DNA of 64,000 nt from Caenorhabditis elegans (lineage: Eukaryota > Nematoda > Chromadorea > Rhabditida > Rhabditidae). Shown piece after piece: positions 22,301-34,215 of the stretch (position 1 is its first letter; every line of letters starts with the position of its first letter). The DNA lies in assembly GCF_000002985.6 (NCBI RefSeq), contig NC_003279.8, positions 12,152,001-12,216,000 of the forward strand, given 5' to 3'. The translations under genes were made by a program, and so were the position numbers. A model generated the notes under the pieces. It did no database searches. It was not told where the DNA came from and worked only from the letters and a program-made list of their open reading frames with translations.

Positions 22301-25300
22301 AAAGTATTTTTCCCCTTTTATTCCAATCACCTTTTCATATTGAAATTTGGAATTATCCGTCCTCTCATTAATTGGATAAGAAGGTTGTCCTTCTCGTAAC
22401 TCATATGTGGCAACTCGTGAATATTGACACTTTCTTGTTGGCATTGACTTTTTGAAATTTATACAAACTAAAATAAGAAATTTTGAAGAAAAATATTTAC
22501 GGTAATGGCAAGGAAAAAATGGAAGTTCAAAAAATGTCAAATTTCAGTCGAGGGATAAGTAGATTTCAGTCGAGGGATAAGTAGAATTTCAGTCGAGGGA
22601 TAAGATCTACATATAAAGCTCGGAAAATTTTCAAAATTTTCTATTTTTAAAATAAATTTTGAGCTTGTTAAAATCAGAAAAATGAGAGAAAACTTCAAAA
22701 AAACTAACATAAGTTGTAATTTGAGCTGAAAATATGAAAACTGAAATTTTTCAAAAATAAAAAAAATCTTGTCTAACACTGTGAGACAATAGAGTAGTAG
22801 AAAATTTTTTTTTAATTTTTTCTGCAGATTATGGATATATCTCAGAACATTATCCAAAGCTTTAATAGTCAAAAAAAAAGAAGTTTGCAAAAAGAAAATT
22901 ATTAGGGAAAAAATTTAAAATTGCAAATTTAAATTCAGTCAGTTTTGAAAAAAAAATACCTATAAAAATACTGTAAATTAATAGAAATAGGTTTTCATAT
23001 AGCATTTTGAAAAGAAAAATCTAACCCTTTTCAATCTACCAGACCTATTTCAAAACGGAAACGGTTTTAAAAAATAGAAATTTCCAAATTTTAATGGGTA
23101 AACAAAAATATTTTTCAATTTTCTACACAAATTTTTTTAGCTAAGAAATCAATGAAACCTATAGAAAACCCCAGTAAAAGAATGGTGTGAACATTGCAAA
23201 CACCCATACTTTAATTAATTGGATTTCTGGGGTTGGAGGTGGTAGAAAAGAGGATTAAGGTTCTAGAAAAATTCAATTTTTTTTCCTCTAATTTTTTACG
23301 ATATATAGAATTTAAAATGAAAATTCTTATAGTAACGCTAAGAAGAAAAATCTCTGCACTTTCGCTATAAAAAAGTGGGCTCAGCGAGCTTGTTAGATGC
23401 CACTTCTTTGCTCATTTTTGTGGTGTTAGTGACCACAGAGAGTGTCAACGGAAGCATGTTTAAAGAAAATAGGCTAGAAAAAGAGGGATAAACATATATC
23501 TATGCATTTAGAATTATGGAACATTTATGGATGAAGATGATGAATTTTTAAGTGTTTAGGAACGGTCTTAACAAATTTTTTTTGAAAATATAATACATTT
23601 TAAGCCTGAGCTTTTAGTGTAGTATGATTTTCAAGTTTCAATATGTCAAGAACTTTTTCTACTAAAACCATTTTCTTTAAAAGTGAGTCTGATTTCCTAA
23701 GTTCTGCTCTTTTCACCAAAAATTTAAATAATTTCACGTCATGCAAAATTGAATAAAAAATTGAATTTTAGAAGAACGGGAAAATTTTCTTCAAGAAATT
23801 TCGATGACGTCACCAAGTGGTAGAATGTCCGTTTTTGTTTCTTTAGATTTTTTGAGAGCCTGAGGGGAGGGGGCCTACGCCTACGCCTATGCCTAAGCCT
23901 AAGCCTAAGCCTATGCCTATGCCTTAGACCAATCCCAAGCCTAAGCCTATGCCTAAGCCTGGGCCTAAGACTGGGTCTAAGCCTAAGCATAAGCCTAAGC
24001 CTAATCCTAAGCTTAAGCATAAGCCTAAGCCTAACTTAAGGAATGAAAATTCCAAAAAAAAAGGAAAAAAAAACGCCTGGTGCGAATGAACGACTAAATT
24101 TCCGGTAACTGAAGCTGAGAGGGGGCTCGCTGAGCAACAACCAGCCAAAACCGGGAGTTTTCCATCATCCAAAAAAAATTGAGAAAGCCATATTGAATTT
24201 ATATGTCCGGTTTGAAAGTATGCTCAAAAATGCTCCTTTGGGAACTTATTTGCATTTGAATTTCAAGAATACTTACTCTCTGCAAGAAGACAGATGCAGT
24301 CAGGGATTAAGAGGTTTTGAAGTGGAATCGGAAGGGACAGGAGGGGGACATGGAGACATGAGAAAGTGTGCTTTAGTTTCAAAAAAGTTTCAAAAAAAAA
24401 AAAGGATTTTGTTTGAAAATTTAAAAAAATCCGGAAATTTTGAAATGAAATTTTATCAGTGAATTTCAAATTTATTCCACCAATTTTTAATCTTTCTAAA
24501 AGTGGTTTTGGTATATTTATATAATTTTGAATTTGGAACTTTTTTTTCTAAACCTTCAATTTTTCGAATAAAAATGTCTGCAAATTGTTCGGTGAGCCCT
24601 GAGCAATTTTTCAACTAATAAAAATAGTCAAAAAAAAAATCCACGACTTTGGAGCAATTTTACTAGCTTCTAAAATAGTGACATTTCAAAAAATTGAAAC
24701 TTTTTGATTGAAAACTCTTATTTCAGGTAAATTTCCGATTTTTTCTTCTCAAAAGTTTGCAAAAATGAGCCCGACAGACTCCAAATGTTTCTTCCCATGT
24801 GGGGAAAAAAATGAAACTCAATAACTTTTTTCTCCCCATTTCAATTCCACCTATTCAATTCGAACGACAATTTGTACCCAATTTTTTTTCAACTTTTTGC
24901 AACTATTTTCTCTTGGAACCAATTTTCTGGGTTTTTTAATCTAAAAATTAAAGTAAAGTAACTTATTTTTATGGTTTTTTGTGGATCTTAAAATACATGA
25001 AATACTATTTTTTGAAAAAATGTCAGTAAAAAATTGTTTTTTTTTTTTAATTTTTTATGTCTTTGTGTTGTTTTGTATTTTTATTTTCAGTTGTATTTTT
25101 AAAAATTTATGAAAAAATTATTTAAAAAAAACGAACCTTTGCATCAGCCTTCTTTTTGATAATTATCCTCGGTTTCCGATTCTTCTCATTTTCCTTTTTC
25201 TTCATTTGAGCTGCTAGCATTCTAAAAAAGTGGTTGAACTGTACCTATTTTGAAATGTTATTTTGAAGCAAAAAACTAGAAAAGCACATTTTTTAAACTT

Positions 25301-25738
25301 CTGCCTCTAAAATTTCAATTCAAAATTGGATTTTTTTTTTGAAAAAAATCTAAAAAAATCTTCAATTTAACATTTTCTATAAATTTTAAAAACAAAACAA
25401 CAAGCTTTGGAGCAACAGAAAAGTCCAAAAAAGTTAGGATTTGATTTCTCCCATTTCTGCCCAATTTAGCAACTGATAATCCGATTTGAAAAGGTCTCGG
25501 TTGCGTAAAAAGAGTTTTAAATTAAATTAGCGTTTTCCCAAAATACTGCCGACAGTTGTTAAAATTTTGAAATTTTTGTAGTACAATTTTGTGAAAGAAA
25601 GTTTAAAATGTTCGGTTCTTTTTAGACAAATTTCTGACATTTTTTGTAAATTTGTCCTTACCTATTCTGCGGTAATTGGTTCAAATCCGACAAATTTATT
25701 TTTCCAATTCCAAGCGAGACACCACGTGCGGCCATCAT
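16357..25738 (-). CDS. TMEM200-like two-pass membrane protein (long isoform)
   Basis: Exons 25738-25662, 25221-25137, 18188-18087, 17913-17839, 17785-17568, 17335-17232 and 16619-16357 join in phase to 307 residues. The N-terminus ends in a very basic patch (EKNRKPRIIIKKKADAK). TM1 is AVIFGCIIICVGLAMTVLGY. A short loop leads to YLGPILMGIGSFILIIACVV (TM2) and then ESRDKHAQII. This order, basic patch, GYF/GYW after TM1, LGPILMG at TM2 and E-x-RD after it, matches the vertebrate TMEM200A/B/C family. The cytoplasmic tail is acidic and Ser/Thr-rich (SEEEEKAEHNDVFIDDDEG; ends LRLEILASEME). Function is unknown. The first exon is also open upstream of the ATG, so a further 5' exon is possible. Two other first exons splice to the same 18188 acceptor in the same phase, and a U2 snRNA gene lies in the big intron. 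Confidence 0.8.
16640..17210. repeat. CCAAT/ATTGG hairpin minisatellite in TMEM200-like intron
   Basis: About nine degenerate units of roughly 60-70 bp, each with CTGATTGGT and ACCAATCAGC arms a few bases apart. Every unit is a potential hairpin carrying inverted CCAAT motifs. Linkers such as GAGGGCGTGGCCAACGTCA are shared by some units. It fills the intron between the last two coding exons. Confidence 0.85.
19846..19881 (-). other. Candidate alternative first exon, TMEM200-like gene (short N-terminus)
   Basis: An ATG at 19881 opens a 12-codon frame (MYARKWKDAQVM) ending at a good donor (ATG|GTAAGC). It ends in phase 0, so it joins directly to the common TM1 exon beginning TVWAACRAV. The frame is open further upstream (FGPALACLSTYIFIIF), which could instead be an extra membrane segment if an upstream acceptor is used. 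Confidence 0.45.
19955..19967. repeat. Uninterrupted 13-base G tract
   Basis: Thirteen consecutive G on the plus strand (C on the transcribed gene's sense strand), directly next to a CAG that could act as a splice acceptor. Long G tracts of this kind in C. elegans form G-quadruplexes and depend on the DOG-1/FANCJ helicase for stability. Confidence 0.9.
20836..20895 (-). other. Candidate alternative first exon, TMEM200-like gene (medium N-terminus)
   Basis: An ATG at 20895 in AAAATGG context opens a 20-codon frame (MVSLRARRVFLASYYAANKR) that ends at AGA|GTAAGT in phase 0. It fits the common TM1 exon at 18188. An in-frame TGA lies just upstream. Like the long isoform, it would give a basic N-terminus. 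Confidence 0.5.
21722..21911 (-). ncRNA. U2 spliceosomal snRNA
   Basis: The minus strand starts ATCGCTTCTTCGGCTTATTA and continues with the U2 core: the AGATCAAAGTGTAGTATCTG segment, which contains the branch-point recognition sequence GTAGTA, and the Sm-site-containing region. It ends in a GC-rich 3' stem-loop (CTGCCGGGCTCGGCCCAG). Length is about 190 nt, normal for nematode U2; the 3' end is accurate only to a few bases. U2 pairs with intron branch points and with U6 in the spliceosome. It lies in the first large intron of the TMEM200-like gene on the same strand. No substitutions breaking core elements were noticed, so it looks functional. Confidence 0.95.
21947..21964 (-). promoter_or_regulatory. 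Probable proximal sequence element of U2
   Basis: On the minus strand it reads ATGATTTGTCGGTACACC, about 36-53 bases before the U2 start. The TGTCGGT core resembles the nematode snRNA PSE as I recall it; the exact consensus was not checked. No TATA box is obvious, as expected for an RNA polymerase II snRNA gene. Confidence 0.55.
22058..22229. mobile_element. Family-A foldback MITE (copy 2), upstream of U2
   Basis: CACGTGGTGCCAGGCTGTCC … GGGACACTCTGGCACCACGTG with TTTGATCTACAAAAAAT / GTTTTTTGTAGATCTACG inner arms. It ends about 150 bases upstream of the U2 start. Confidence 0.88.
22540..22605. repeat. Three-copy tandem repeat, about 22 bp
   Basis: ATTTCAGTCGAGGGATAAGT occurs three times in direct tandem, separated by AGA/AGA-like spacers. 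It lies in the large intron of the TMEM200-like gene. Confidence 0.85.
23866..24040. repeat. Interstitial telomeric repeats (TTAGGC on minus strand)
   Basis: Degenerate GCCTAAGCCTAAGCCTATGC array of about 28 units, i.e. the worm telomere hexamer TTAGGC on the minus strand. It is intronic in the TMEM200-like gene. Confidence 0.88.
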
Positions 25739-28700
25739 CTTGAAAATTGTGGGCAGAGGTGGAGGTAGCGGGTGAAAATCTGGAAATTTTTGAAACTTAT
25801 TTAAATAAAATTATATCTTTAATATCAAGAGTTACAAGAAAATTGTCAACTGGACAAATGTTGCAATTAAAATTTCACATACTTTGTTAGTTGGAAACTT
25901 TTTTCTATCTTTAACCGTTTTGGAGATATGAGGGTTTGAAATTGGGAGAGTTAGAGAGAAAGAGAGCGCAGAGAGGGGAGATTGTCTCGCAGTCTGCGTC
26001 TCCTCCTCCTCACTCTCTCTCGCACTTGAACTTCAAGTTTCCGTATTTTTGTAACAGCTAGATCCAAAAAAGTGGTAGAAAATCCTAGAAAAATTTCAGA
26101 TTTTTCTTTCCGAAAAAGGAGACGAAAAAGGGAATTGTCAAGGGATTGGAAAGCAACAATTTAGAATTCAATGGCTTCTTCTTTTCCCTTTTTATGCGTG
26201 GGTAGATCACAAGAAGAAGAAGCAGAAGAAGAGGAAGAAGCCGTGAAAATTCCAGTAGAAAACTGCTCAAAAACCCCGAAAGCTATTCAATTATTCAGCT
26301 TCTTTGCGGGCTCAGAAAAGTCTTCAGAATAATGAAAAGAAGAGAAAGAAAGGAAAACATTTTTCCCCTTTTTTAGAAGTCATTTTTTATTCTTGGATGA
26401 AATATTCGAATATGTAAATTCATGAATATTTATGAAAACTGGATAAATTTGAACTTTTATGATCGAAGGATTTGAAGGAAATGACGTAAAGGGCATTGGG
26501 AGGAGGGAAGAGAGAGAAAAAAGCGGACCCGCAAGATGTCGGCTGCTATGGAAAATTTTAATTTTATTTGTATCGGTTTTGTCTCAGGGGATTTAAAAAA
26601 TTTGTTGGCGAAAAATGAAAACGGAATTTTGGTCGGAAATTAAAATTGTTATAGGAAAATTTTGAGCCGAAAATTTGAAATTTTATTTTCAAAAATTTTG
26701 GTGGGGAATTCAAAATTTTTGGAAAATTTGACGGGGAATAAAAGTTTTAATTTTTCAGGAAATTATAAATTTTATCTAATTTTTTTCGATAATTTTGGAT
26801 GAAAATTAATTTAATTTTGTTATCTTTAAAAATTTCTAAGAAATTCAAATTTTATTTTTTAGAAAATTTTTGACTGAAAATTCAATTTTTCAAAATTTTG
26901 GCAAGACATTTTGGCGGGAAGTTGAAACTAAATTTTTCCAGAAAAATTTATCAGAATTTTCAAATTTTTACAAAAAAAAATTCAATTATTTTCAAAATTT
27001 AATTTGGCGGATAATATATCGGCGGAAAATTCGATTTTTTATTTAATTATTTTTTCAAAAAAGTTCAAATATTCAAAAAAAATTTTGCGGGAATTTAAAT
27101 TTTTTACAGAACATTCTGGCGGAATATTCAAAATTTAAAAAAAAAAAAAAAAAGAAAAAAATTTTTGCGAAAATTTAAATGTTTTCAAAAAAACATTTTT
27201 TAATATGATTTTTAACCAGATTTGATTCAATGTTTCATTATTCAAAAAATTAGTAGGCGCGTAGGCAGGCATGAGGCATAACTAAAAAATGTTTTTTCAA
27301 ACCTAATTTCAGTCGATTTTTGCTTCAAAAAGCGCAAATCAGAAAGCTCACTCCCATAAATTTTTACGACTTCCACTACTACAAAACTTAATCCACATGA
27401 CCTGAAATTTCGAGAAAAAGCTCCAAAAAAATAAGGACAAAGAAAAATGAAAAAAGAAGGGGAAAAAGTAATTGGAGAAGAAGTCACAAGAAGAAGAAGG
27501 TGGACAAGATAGATATCTCTGCGTCTCTACTCTCTCTCTCTCTCTCTCCTCTACGGAGCTCCGCGAGCTTCAGAGGTCCCTCTTCACTAGCTGTTTGGAA
27601 AAGAGAAGAATGAAAATGTCAGAGAGGGGGACAGAGAGACGCAGAGAAAAAGAACGGATGGATGAAAAAAGAAGAGAATAAAGGAGATTCTAGTTTTGAA
27701 CAGCAATTTTTTGACGGACGGAGAAGGACGGGTGGAGATTGACATTTATGGACATTTTTGACTTTTTTGTGTTGTGCAAAAACTTATGGTCCATTTTTTG
27801 AGAAGCGTTAGTAGCTTAAAAATGGTTAAAATTCTCTGAAAAATTTAATTATGAATTTCCGCCAAAATTTTTTTTTTGGAAAACTCAAATATCTCTGTAA
27901 TTTTTTTTTAATTTAAAATTTCAATTCGCAGATAATTTTTTGAAAATTATACAATTTTAAAGTTGAATTTACCGAGAATTGTTTAAAATTTGAACTTCCC
28001 GCCAAAATGCTCTGAACCAAAATGTTTTTTTTTAATTTTAAAATTTTCAATAATATCGTGAGGATTTATTACGGGAACACAAAATTTTGAGAATGCGTAT
28101 TTTGCAGCATATTTGAAGTGCAAAATATCTCGTAGCGAAAACTACAGTAATTCTTTAAATGACTACTGTAGCACTTGTGTCGATTTCCGGGCTAGATTTT
28201 TGAAACGAATTTCGGGTTTTCCATTTTCATTAGTTTTTTCGTATTATTTTCTGGTGCTGAATTAACATTCAATAGATGAAGTCCGTAAATCGCCACAAAC
28301 GCTACAGTAGTCATTTAAAGAATTACTGTAGTTTTATGGGATATTTTGCGCGTCGAATATGTTGCGCAATACGCATTCTCAGAATTTCGTGTTTCCGTAA
28401 TGAAAATTATTTGAATCTCCCACCGAAATGTTTTGAAATATTTGAATAAAAATTGAATTTCGATTTGAATTTCCCGCCAAAATAATTTTTGGAGATATTA
28501 TTTTTTCTAATTTTTTTTTGTTGAAAAAGTAAATTTGAATTTCCCTAAAGTGTTTTTAACTGGAATTTCGAATTTCGACTGACTACAAACTACGATTTGC
28601 AGACTACAAACTACAACAGGAGAAACATATTGGAAGTATTTTTCAAATAATTTTCCAATTAAAAATCTGAACAAATTCTTTAAAAAAATTGAAAAACAAC

Positions 28701-29118
28701 ATTTTTTTTTGAATTTTTTCCTATAAAAACGAGAAAATGGCTAATTTCCGGATGGCTGATTCTTTTCAATATTTTCTCTTTTTTCAATTTCTCAATGAGA
28801 AAAAACGGAGAAAAAAAGGAGTTTTACGATGAAGCTCCTGTGCTCCCAAAAAAAAAGGGGATACAAATTGAGATACAGCACAGGAAATTACGGAGACACA
28901 GACATGCGAATGCGAAATTAATTGGATTCGATGGTCCTGCGGATACAAGCTCGCTCCGTTGAGAAATAATAAAAATTCGAATTTTCGGGTTCCTGTGTAG
29001 GCGGAATTGTTGCTCTCCGTGCCTATTTTTTGTATTTTCTCTGAATTTTCAGTATATTTTATTTTCAGTATAAAAAAAATCAAATAACTATTCATTTTTC
29101 TAATTACAAAAAAAAATT
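25739..29118. other. Intergenic region upstream of TMEM200-like gene
   Basis: Contains a composite CTGCGTCTC repeat (about 25850-26050), GA/CT-rich segments with CTCTGCGTCTCTAC (about 27517-27530) and its inverse GAGAGACGCAGAG (about 27633), long AATTTTTGGCGGGAAATT-type filler, and a foldback element (28069-28401). A further 5' exon of the TMEM200-like gene could be hidden here, but I could not define one. Confidence 0.45.
28069..28401. mobile_element. Foldback MITE with TTACGGGAACAC ends
   Basis: The ends TTACGGGAACACAAAATTTT and its inverse, plus inner inverted words (AATTCTTTAAATGACTACTG / GTAGTCATTTAAAGAATTAC), give arms of about 130 bp. No coding capacity. Confidence 0.85.
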
Positions 29119-31168
29119 CTATGGCTTCAAAAATTTATAGACAGAATTGATGAAAAGTTGAGGTTTTTCAGCGTGAACCCAGTGGCCAGAGTCCGGAATC
29201 GCGTCGAATTGGACCTGAAAAATGAGATTTTTTAAGATCAAATTCAATTTTTTGCAGAATTTTCAAGCGAACCTGTGGAAAAAGGCATTTAATATCGGGT
29301 TTATGATCGTCTGGAACATATCCTGAATTTGCTCCGTGGAGAAAGAGAGTGGGGCCTCGGAAACTGCCAACTGGGAGGGTATATCTGGAAAAATTTAATT
29401 TCGAATTAGAGTTTTTGAAAAAATTATAGATTTTGATAAAGAAAAAGGGTCTGAATTTTTGAAAATTCGGCGAAAAAATAGAAAAAAAAATTGGAAAATG
29501 TGTTTTTTTAAAAAATGTGGCAAATTGGAGATTTTTAGCTAAATTTAACCGTAAAATGTTTTCGATTTTTTTAAAATCTTTGTTTCATAATTGAAAAAAA
29601 ATTAGCTTTATTTTTAACTAAGAAAAAAAGGTCAGAAAAAAATTTGTTTGTTTTTTATTTTTTAACCAAAATATTTTTAAAGTTTTTTTCCTTAAAATTT
29701 CAAAAACTTTTTTTCAGAAAAAAAAGTCCAAAACGATTTAAAACATTAAAAAAAAATTTTTTTTCGAAAAATTGGAAAAATTTACCTTTTTTGATATTTT
29801 AAAATTCGAAAAATTCAACATTGTTTTAATTCTGTAGATGATTTTTTCCTATTTTTGTTTTTCTATTTCTAACTTAAACAAATTAATTTTTCAGGAAAAA
29901 AAGAACAAAAAACGAGATTTTTTTTTAATTTGAAATGTTTCTAAAAAATAGGAAAAAAATTAAGTTTTTTTTAGGTTTTTTCAATTTTTTTTTCAGAAAA
30001 CCGTCTAAAATGAGATTAAGATTTAAAAAAAATTTCAAATTTTTATTTGATATTTCAAAAAATCAAAATTGAACAAAAAATTTGAAATTTTCGACAATTT
30101 TTAGAAAATCGAAAAAAATTGTTTTAATTTTCTAGATGGTTTTTTTTTTGTAAATTTATGCGCTTTTTCAGACAATTTTTGCTCAAAAAATAGAAATTTA
30201 GCTAAAAATCTACCAGAATGTGCAAAAATAAAGTTTTTAACACAATTTCTAGGTTTTCGGCAATTTTCGTCAATTTTTCGCTAAAAAGCTTCAGATTTCT
30301 CTCCAGTACCCCAAAATCTCATCCACATGGCTATCGATCGTATTAATATTGATTTTCCACTCCATTTGCCCCTCATTTTCACTCGACGGCTGCAAATTTG
30401 TGAGAATAAATTGGCGCATTGCCAAGTCTGGAATCGCCGATTCAAGATCCTTGAGAATTTCCTTTCGAGTGCGACAAAGATCCACGTTTCGCATGGTTTT
30501 GATGAGCTCTCGGAATTCTGGAAAAAGAAAATTGGGGGATTTTTGAAAAAATTAAAAAAAAAATTTTTTTCAGACCTAAATGCCGCCTGGAATATCCCTT
30601 GGGTGATACATCCTCCACAATCAATTTTTCGATTCGATCACTCCATTTTGAGTCGATTGCAAGCCTCATGACAATTTTTCCACCCATTGAGTGGCCTGAA
30701 ATTAAAAAAATATATATAAAAATTTTTTTTTTTAATTTTTCAAAATTTTACCTAATAAATTAACCCTAGTTTTCTTGGTTTCCTCCTTGACTTTATCAAT
30801 AAATAATACTAAATCCTCTGCCATTTCTGTATAAGACATAGTTTCGGTATGCGGTGAGCTTCCATGATTCCGCACGTCTACCGCATACACTGGAGCCTCT
30901 AACTTCTTGTGCAGCGCCTTTCCGACAGAGTTCCAGTTCTGTTTTTGCCCGAATAATCCATGAACAATTACTAAAGGAGAATTTCTATCGAGTTCTGGTG
31001 ATGAGTAGCTGGCGTATGTCATGGGAACCTGGAAAATATATATTTTTGGTTTTTTGAGAAAAAACTGATTTTAAAACTTACCGGTGCGAATTTTCGGCAA
31101 GAAGTGTGAATATTTTTTGCATTTTTTGAATTGGAAATCGTTTTCGCTAAATTTCGGCTTACTAGCAT
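29119..31168 (-). CDS. ABHD11-type alpha/beta hydrolase, probably mitochondrial
   Basis: Exons 31168-31082, 31028-30752, 30695-30576, 30517-30310, 29384-29273 and 29214-29119 join in phase to 299 residues, the usual size. The first exon encodes an Arg/Lys/Ser-rich, acid-free leader typical of mitochondrial import. Then come VIVHGLFGQKQNW (oxyanion region), VYAVDVRNHGSSPH, and the nucleophile elbow GHSMGG (Ser about 124). PTLFLHGANSGYVPDDH follows, and the catalytic His sits in SGHWVHAEKP (about 279). I did not assign the acid residue. The ABHD11 family is known in mammals to sit in mitochondria and protect lipoylation of the 2-oxoglutarate dehydrogenase complex; the same role here is inference. 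C. elegans has two abhd-11 paralogues and I cannot say which this is. Confidence 0.9.
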
Positions 31169-33818
31169 TGTGAAAACCGGTTTTAAAACCTGCTAAAAAC
31201 AGAAAAAAGTGAACAAAAATAAATAAAAAGTACAGTGCTACGATACTCCGAAATAACGCTAGCGCGCTTTGTTTATCGTAAATCCACAGGGAAAGCAAAG
31301 AGAGGGAATTTAAATATAGTTGTTGCAAAATTTTGTCATAAATGATTTTTCCGCTAGAAAACGGTAAAAAATCATATATTTTCATGACGTCACTCTATTC
31401 AAATCATAACTTTTCCATATTTTAACCGATATTTTGTTTGTGCGGCCGCCCTTTTCCGAATGATTCATTCCCGGCGGTCTTCAACACATTTTTAATCTCC
31501 GCCAGCAACAATTTTATATTATCAATACACGGTGGTTCCGCCGCTGCGCACTACACTCGCCGACGTACACATTCCGCCGAAAAATTGTATATTAATCGAA
31601 ATTTTTACATGGGAAACTGTGACTTTTCAGGTTACAGAAAACCATTTTCCCAAAGTTTTTTGCGGAACAGGGCAAATAATTTGAAAAATGGCAATAAAAG
31701 TTTGGAATTCTGTGCCTTTCCCTGCTTTTTCCCGCAATCGCTTGACGTGTTTTTGCCTGTTGCCAGCCAGCTTTGTCAATAGACACATATATGTATGTAT
31801 ACCGAACAGCTTTTCGCCCCTCCCTACCGGATGCTTCTTTGTTGTCACCGAGATATCGAACACCTGTAAGCTTTTTAGTAAATTTTCAATGATTTTTATT
31901 AGAAAAAACCATTAATTTCAGCTTAAATTGCTAAAAATTATAAATATTACGGAGAAACCAGGGTTTGCGAAATTTCTGTAGTTTTTCCCGCGACTTAATA
32001 AAACCCAGGAGTTTTTATTGTTATACTTGGGTTTTAATCATAAATTTATCGAAAACAACACAAAAGTCGATAAAAATCTGCATGTACACAATTTCAAAAC
32101 TACAGTAATCCTCAAAGGCGCACACCTTTTCACATTTAACAAAAATTTGTCGTTTCGAAACTAGGAACCGTATTTTTGTATTTTTCGGCGCAAAAATCGC
32201 AACATTTCCAGTATGGGTAATAGAAAACATTTAAATTTTCCAAAAAAAACTTCCGGAAACGTTCGATTTCCGCCCACCCTTTGTTATTCATATTTCCGCG
32301 GAGGTATTTGACCTCTGACTGCATAAAGATTTACAACTTCATTCTGTCCTGTACCTTATCTCATTCATCATCAATCTACTCGTCATATTTCCCATCATTT
32401 TTGGTGTCTGTCTTTATTTTACGGTCGTTTTAAGAGTTATTTAGAGTAAAAGTTGGAGAAAATTGCCTTGAAATACTTTTTTGGTACTAAAACAAACGAA
32501 TATCAGTATTAAAACGTTTTTAAAATTTTATAAAACTTATATTTTAAGCTTAAAATTGAATTCCCGCGCATTTGGAAAGCCAAGTGCAATGGAGCGCGTT
32601 TGAATTTTAGAATTTTTTTTTCAACTTCTATTGGTTTTTCCTTGATTTTCCGAAATTGCCCAGACAGTTTTTTGTTTGCGTTTTTACTTACGCGACTTCC
32701 CATCAGCAGGTTTTCCCCAAAATTTAGAAAAATCGGTAATTTTCCATTTTTTGAATAAAAATTTTGAATTTCCCGCTAAAAATTAGCTGAAAATTCAAAA
32801 AAGTCGTGAACTTTTTATTTTTTTTCTAGTTTTTGATTCAAAAATTCTACATTTCTACACCAAAATCATGTATCGAAACATTAAAAAGTGGGCGCTCAAG
32901 GGTTTTCGCAAAATTCGAGGTGAATCTTCAATCGCGCTCTATTGATAATGTTCAGAAGAATACAAAAAGGTCGGTAGAGCACAGTATTTTCTTATCAAAA
33001 AAGGTGTAAAAAATTCAATTTTCAGCACTTTCACCTTATCAGTAGATCATTTTTGACATTTTCAGCCCTATTTTTAGACACTTCCTCATGCAATAGGTAT
33101 TACCGATGACACAAACCCTGCGGGGAAACCAGTTTTCGATCGGATTATTTTTGTTTAGTTGTAGGTTTACGGGGGAAAAATCACTGAAAACGCTACGATT
33201 TTACTATTGATTTTTTTTGAAAAAATTCGACTTTAAAGAAAAAAAAATTTTTTTGCGATTTTTTTTCAAAAATTCTGAAAAAAAACTGTTTTTTTTTTGA
33301 TTTTTGGATTTTTCCGGGGTTTCATCGTGTTTTTTTTTCAATATTTTCTTCAAAAACTACAAAAAATCCATACAAATCCGCAAAAACGCAATTTCAAAAT
33401 TACAGTAATCCTTAAAGGCGCACACCTTTTCACATTTAGCAAAAATTGTCGTTTCGAGACCGGGTACCGTATTTTTCGGCGCAAAAATCGCGAAATTTCC
33501 CTGCTTTTTACGAAAAACTTCAATTCTGACCCCGGGAACACGTTATGCACTAGATTTTTTTCTAGAATTTTCTTTAAAAAAATCATTTCTCTCATTAACA
33601 CCTTCTCGACTCGCACACAACTATTCAAACTGCGTCCTTTTCGATTTCGTAATTTTTTTCTCTTAATTATCAACGAAAAAATCGATATTTTTTCCAGATC
33701 AAAATAGACGGCACATGATCTGCGGTGCAATCGTCACCATTTTGGTGACGTGGCACGTGTGTCTGACGTCAGAGACCGAGGATTTTATGTAAGAAGGAAA
33801 CCTCTTCCACAGCCACTC

Positions 33819-33968
33819 CACGTGGTGTCAGGCTGTCTCTTTGCGGTTTGGTCTACCGAAAATGCGGGAATTTTCCCCCAGGAAAGTGTGACGTCAGTTG
33901 AAAATTTTGCTTCTCTTCTCCCGCATTTTTCGAAAATCAAACCGAAATGGGGTACTTTGAGACCACGT
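33819..33968. mobile_element. Family-A foldback MITE (copy 3)
   Basis: CACGTGGTGTCAGGCTGTCT … GGTACTTTGAGACCACGT with inner GCGGGAATTTT / CCCGCATTTTTC arms. Confidence 0.85.
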
Positions 33969-33975
33969 ACCACTC

Positions 33976-34113
33976 GTGTCGATTTACGCAGCTCTCACTG
34001 GTGTGTACTCCTCAAAGAGAAATTTGAAAAAAACGAAAAAAATTGCTCAATGTGAAGATTTCCAGCCGAAACCTGTTCTCCTCGAGGAGTACACGAGTTG
34101 CGTAAATCGACAC
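33976..34113. mobile_element. Family-B foldback MITE with GTGTCGATTTACGC ends
   Basis: GTGTCGATTTACGCAGCT … GAGTTGCGTAAATCGACAC, with GTGTACTCCTC / GAGGAGTACAC inner arms. It ends about 100 bases before the next start codon. Relatives occur at 53165-53457, 59416-59462 (half) and 60778-60990. Confidence 0.88.
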
Positions 34114-34215
34114 AGTTTTTTGAGAGTTTTTTCTTTAAAAAAACAATAAAATTTGAATTTTTTTTCCAAAAAAATCTAAAAAAATTTAAAAATCCTCTTA
34201 TTCAGACCTATAAAT

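Larger units (their letters stand above)
31169..34215. other. Divergent intergenic region rich in foldback repeats
   Basis: Between the ABHD11 gene and the plus-strand unknown gene. It holds two related GGCGCACACCTTTTCACATT stretches (about 32098-32172 and 33400-33475), AT-rich filler, and at its right end two adjacent foldback elements (33819-33968 and 33976-34113). No gene supported. Confidence 0.5.

Noticed and set aside
32509-32703. ATGGGAAGTCGC|GTAAGT as an alternative ABHD11 first exon
   Set aside because: Phase would fit, but four codons and one donor match are expected by chance, and no context supports a promoter here.
33297-33730. Long frames on both strands
   Set aside because: They run through dispersed repeat DNA (GGCGCACACCTTTTCACATT family) and have no domain or splice logic.
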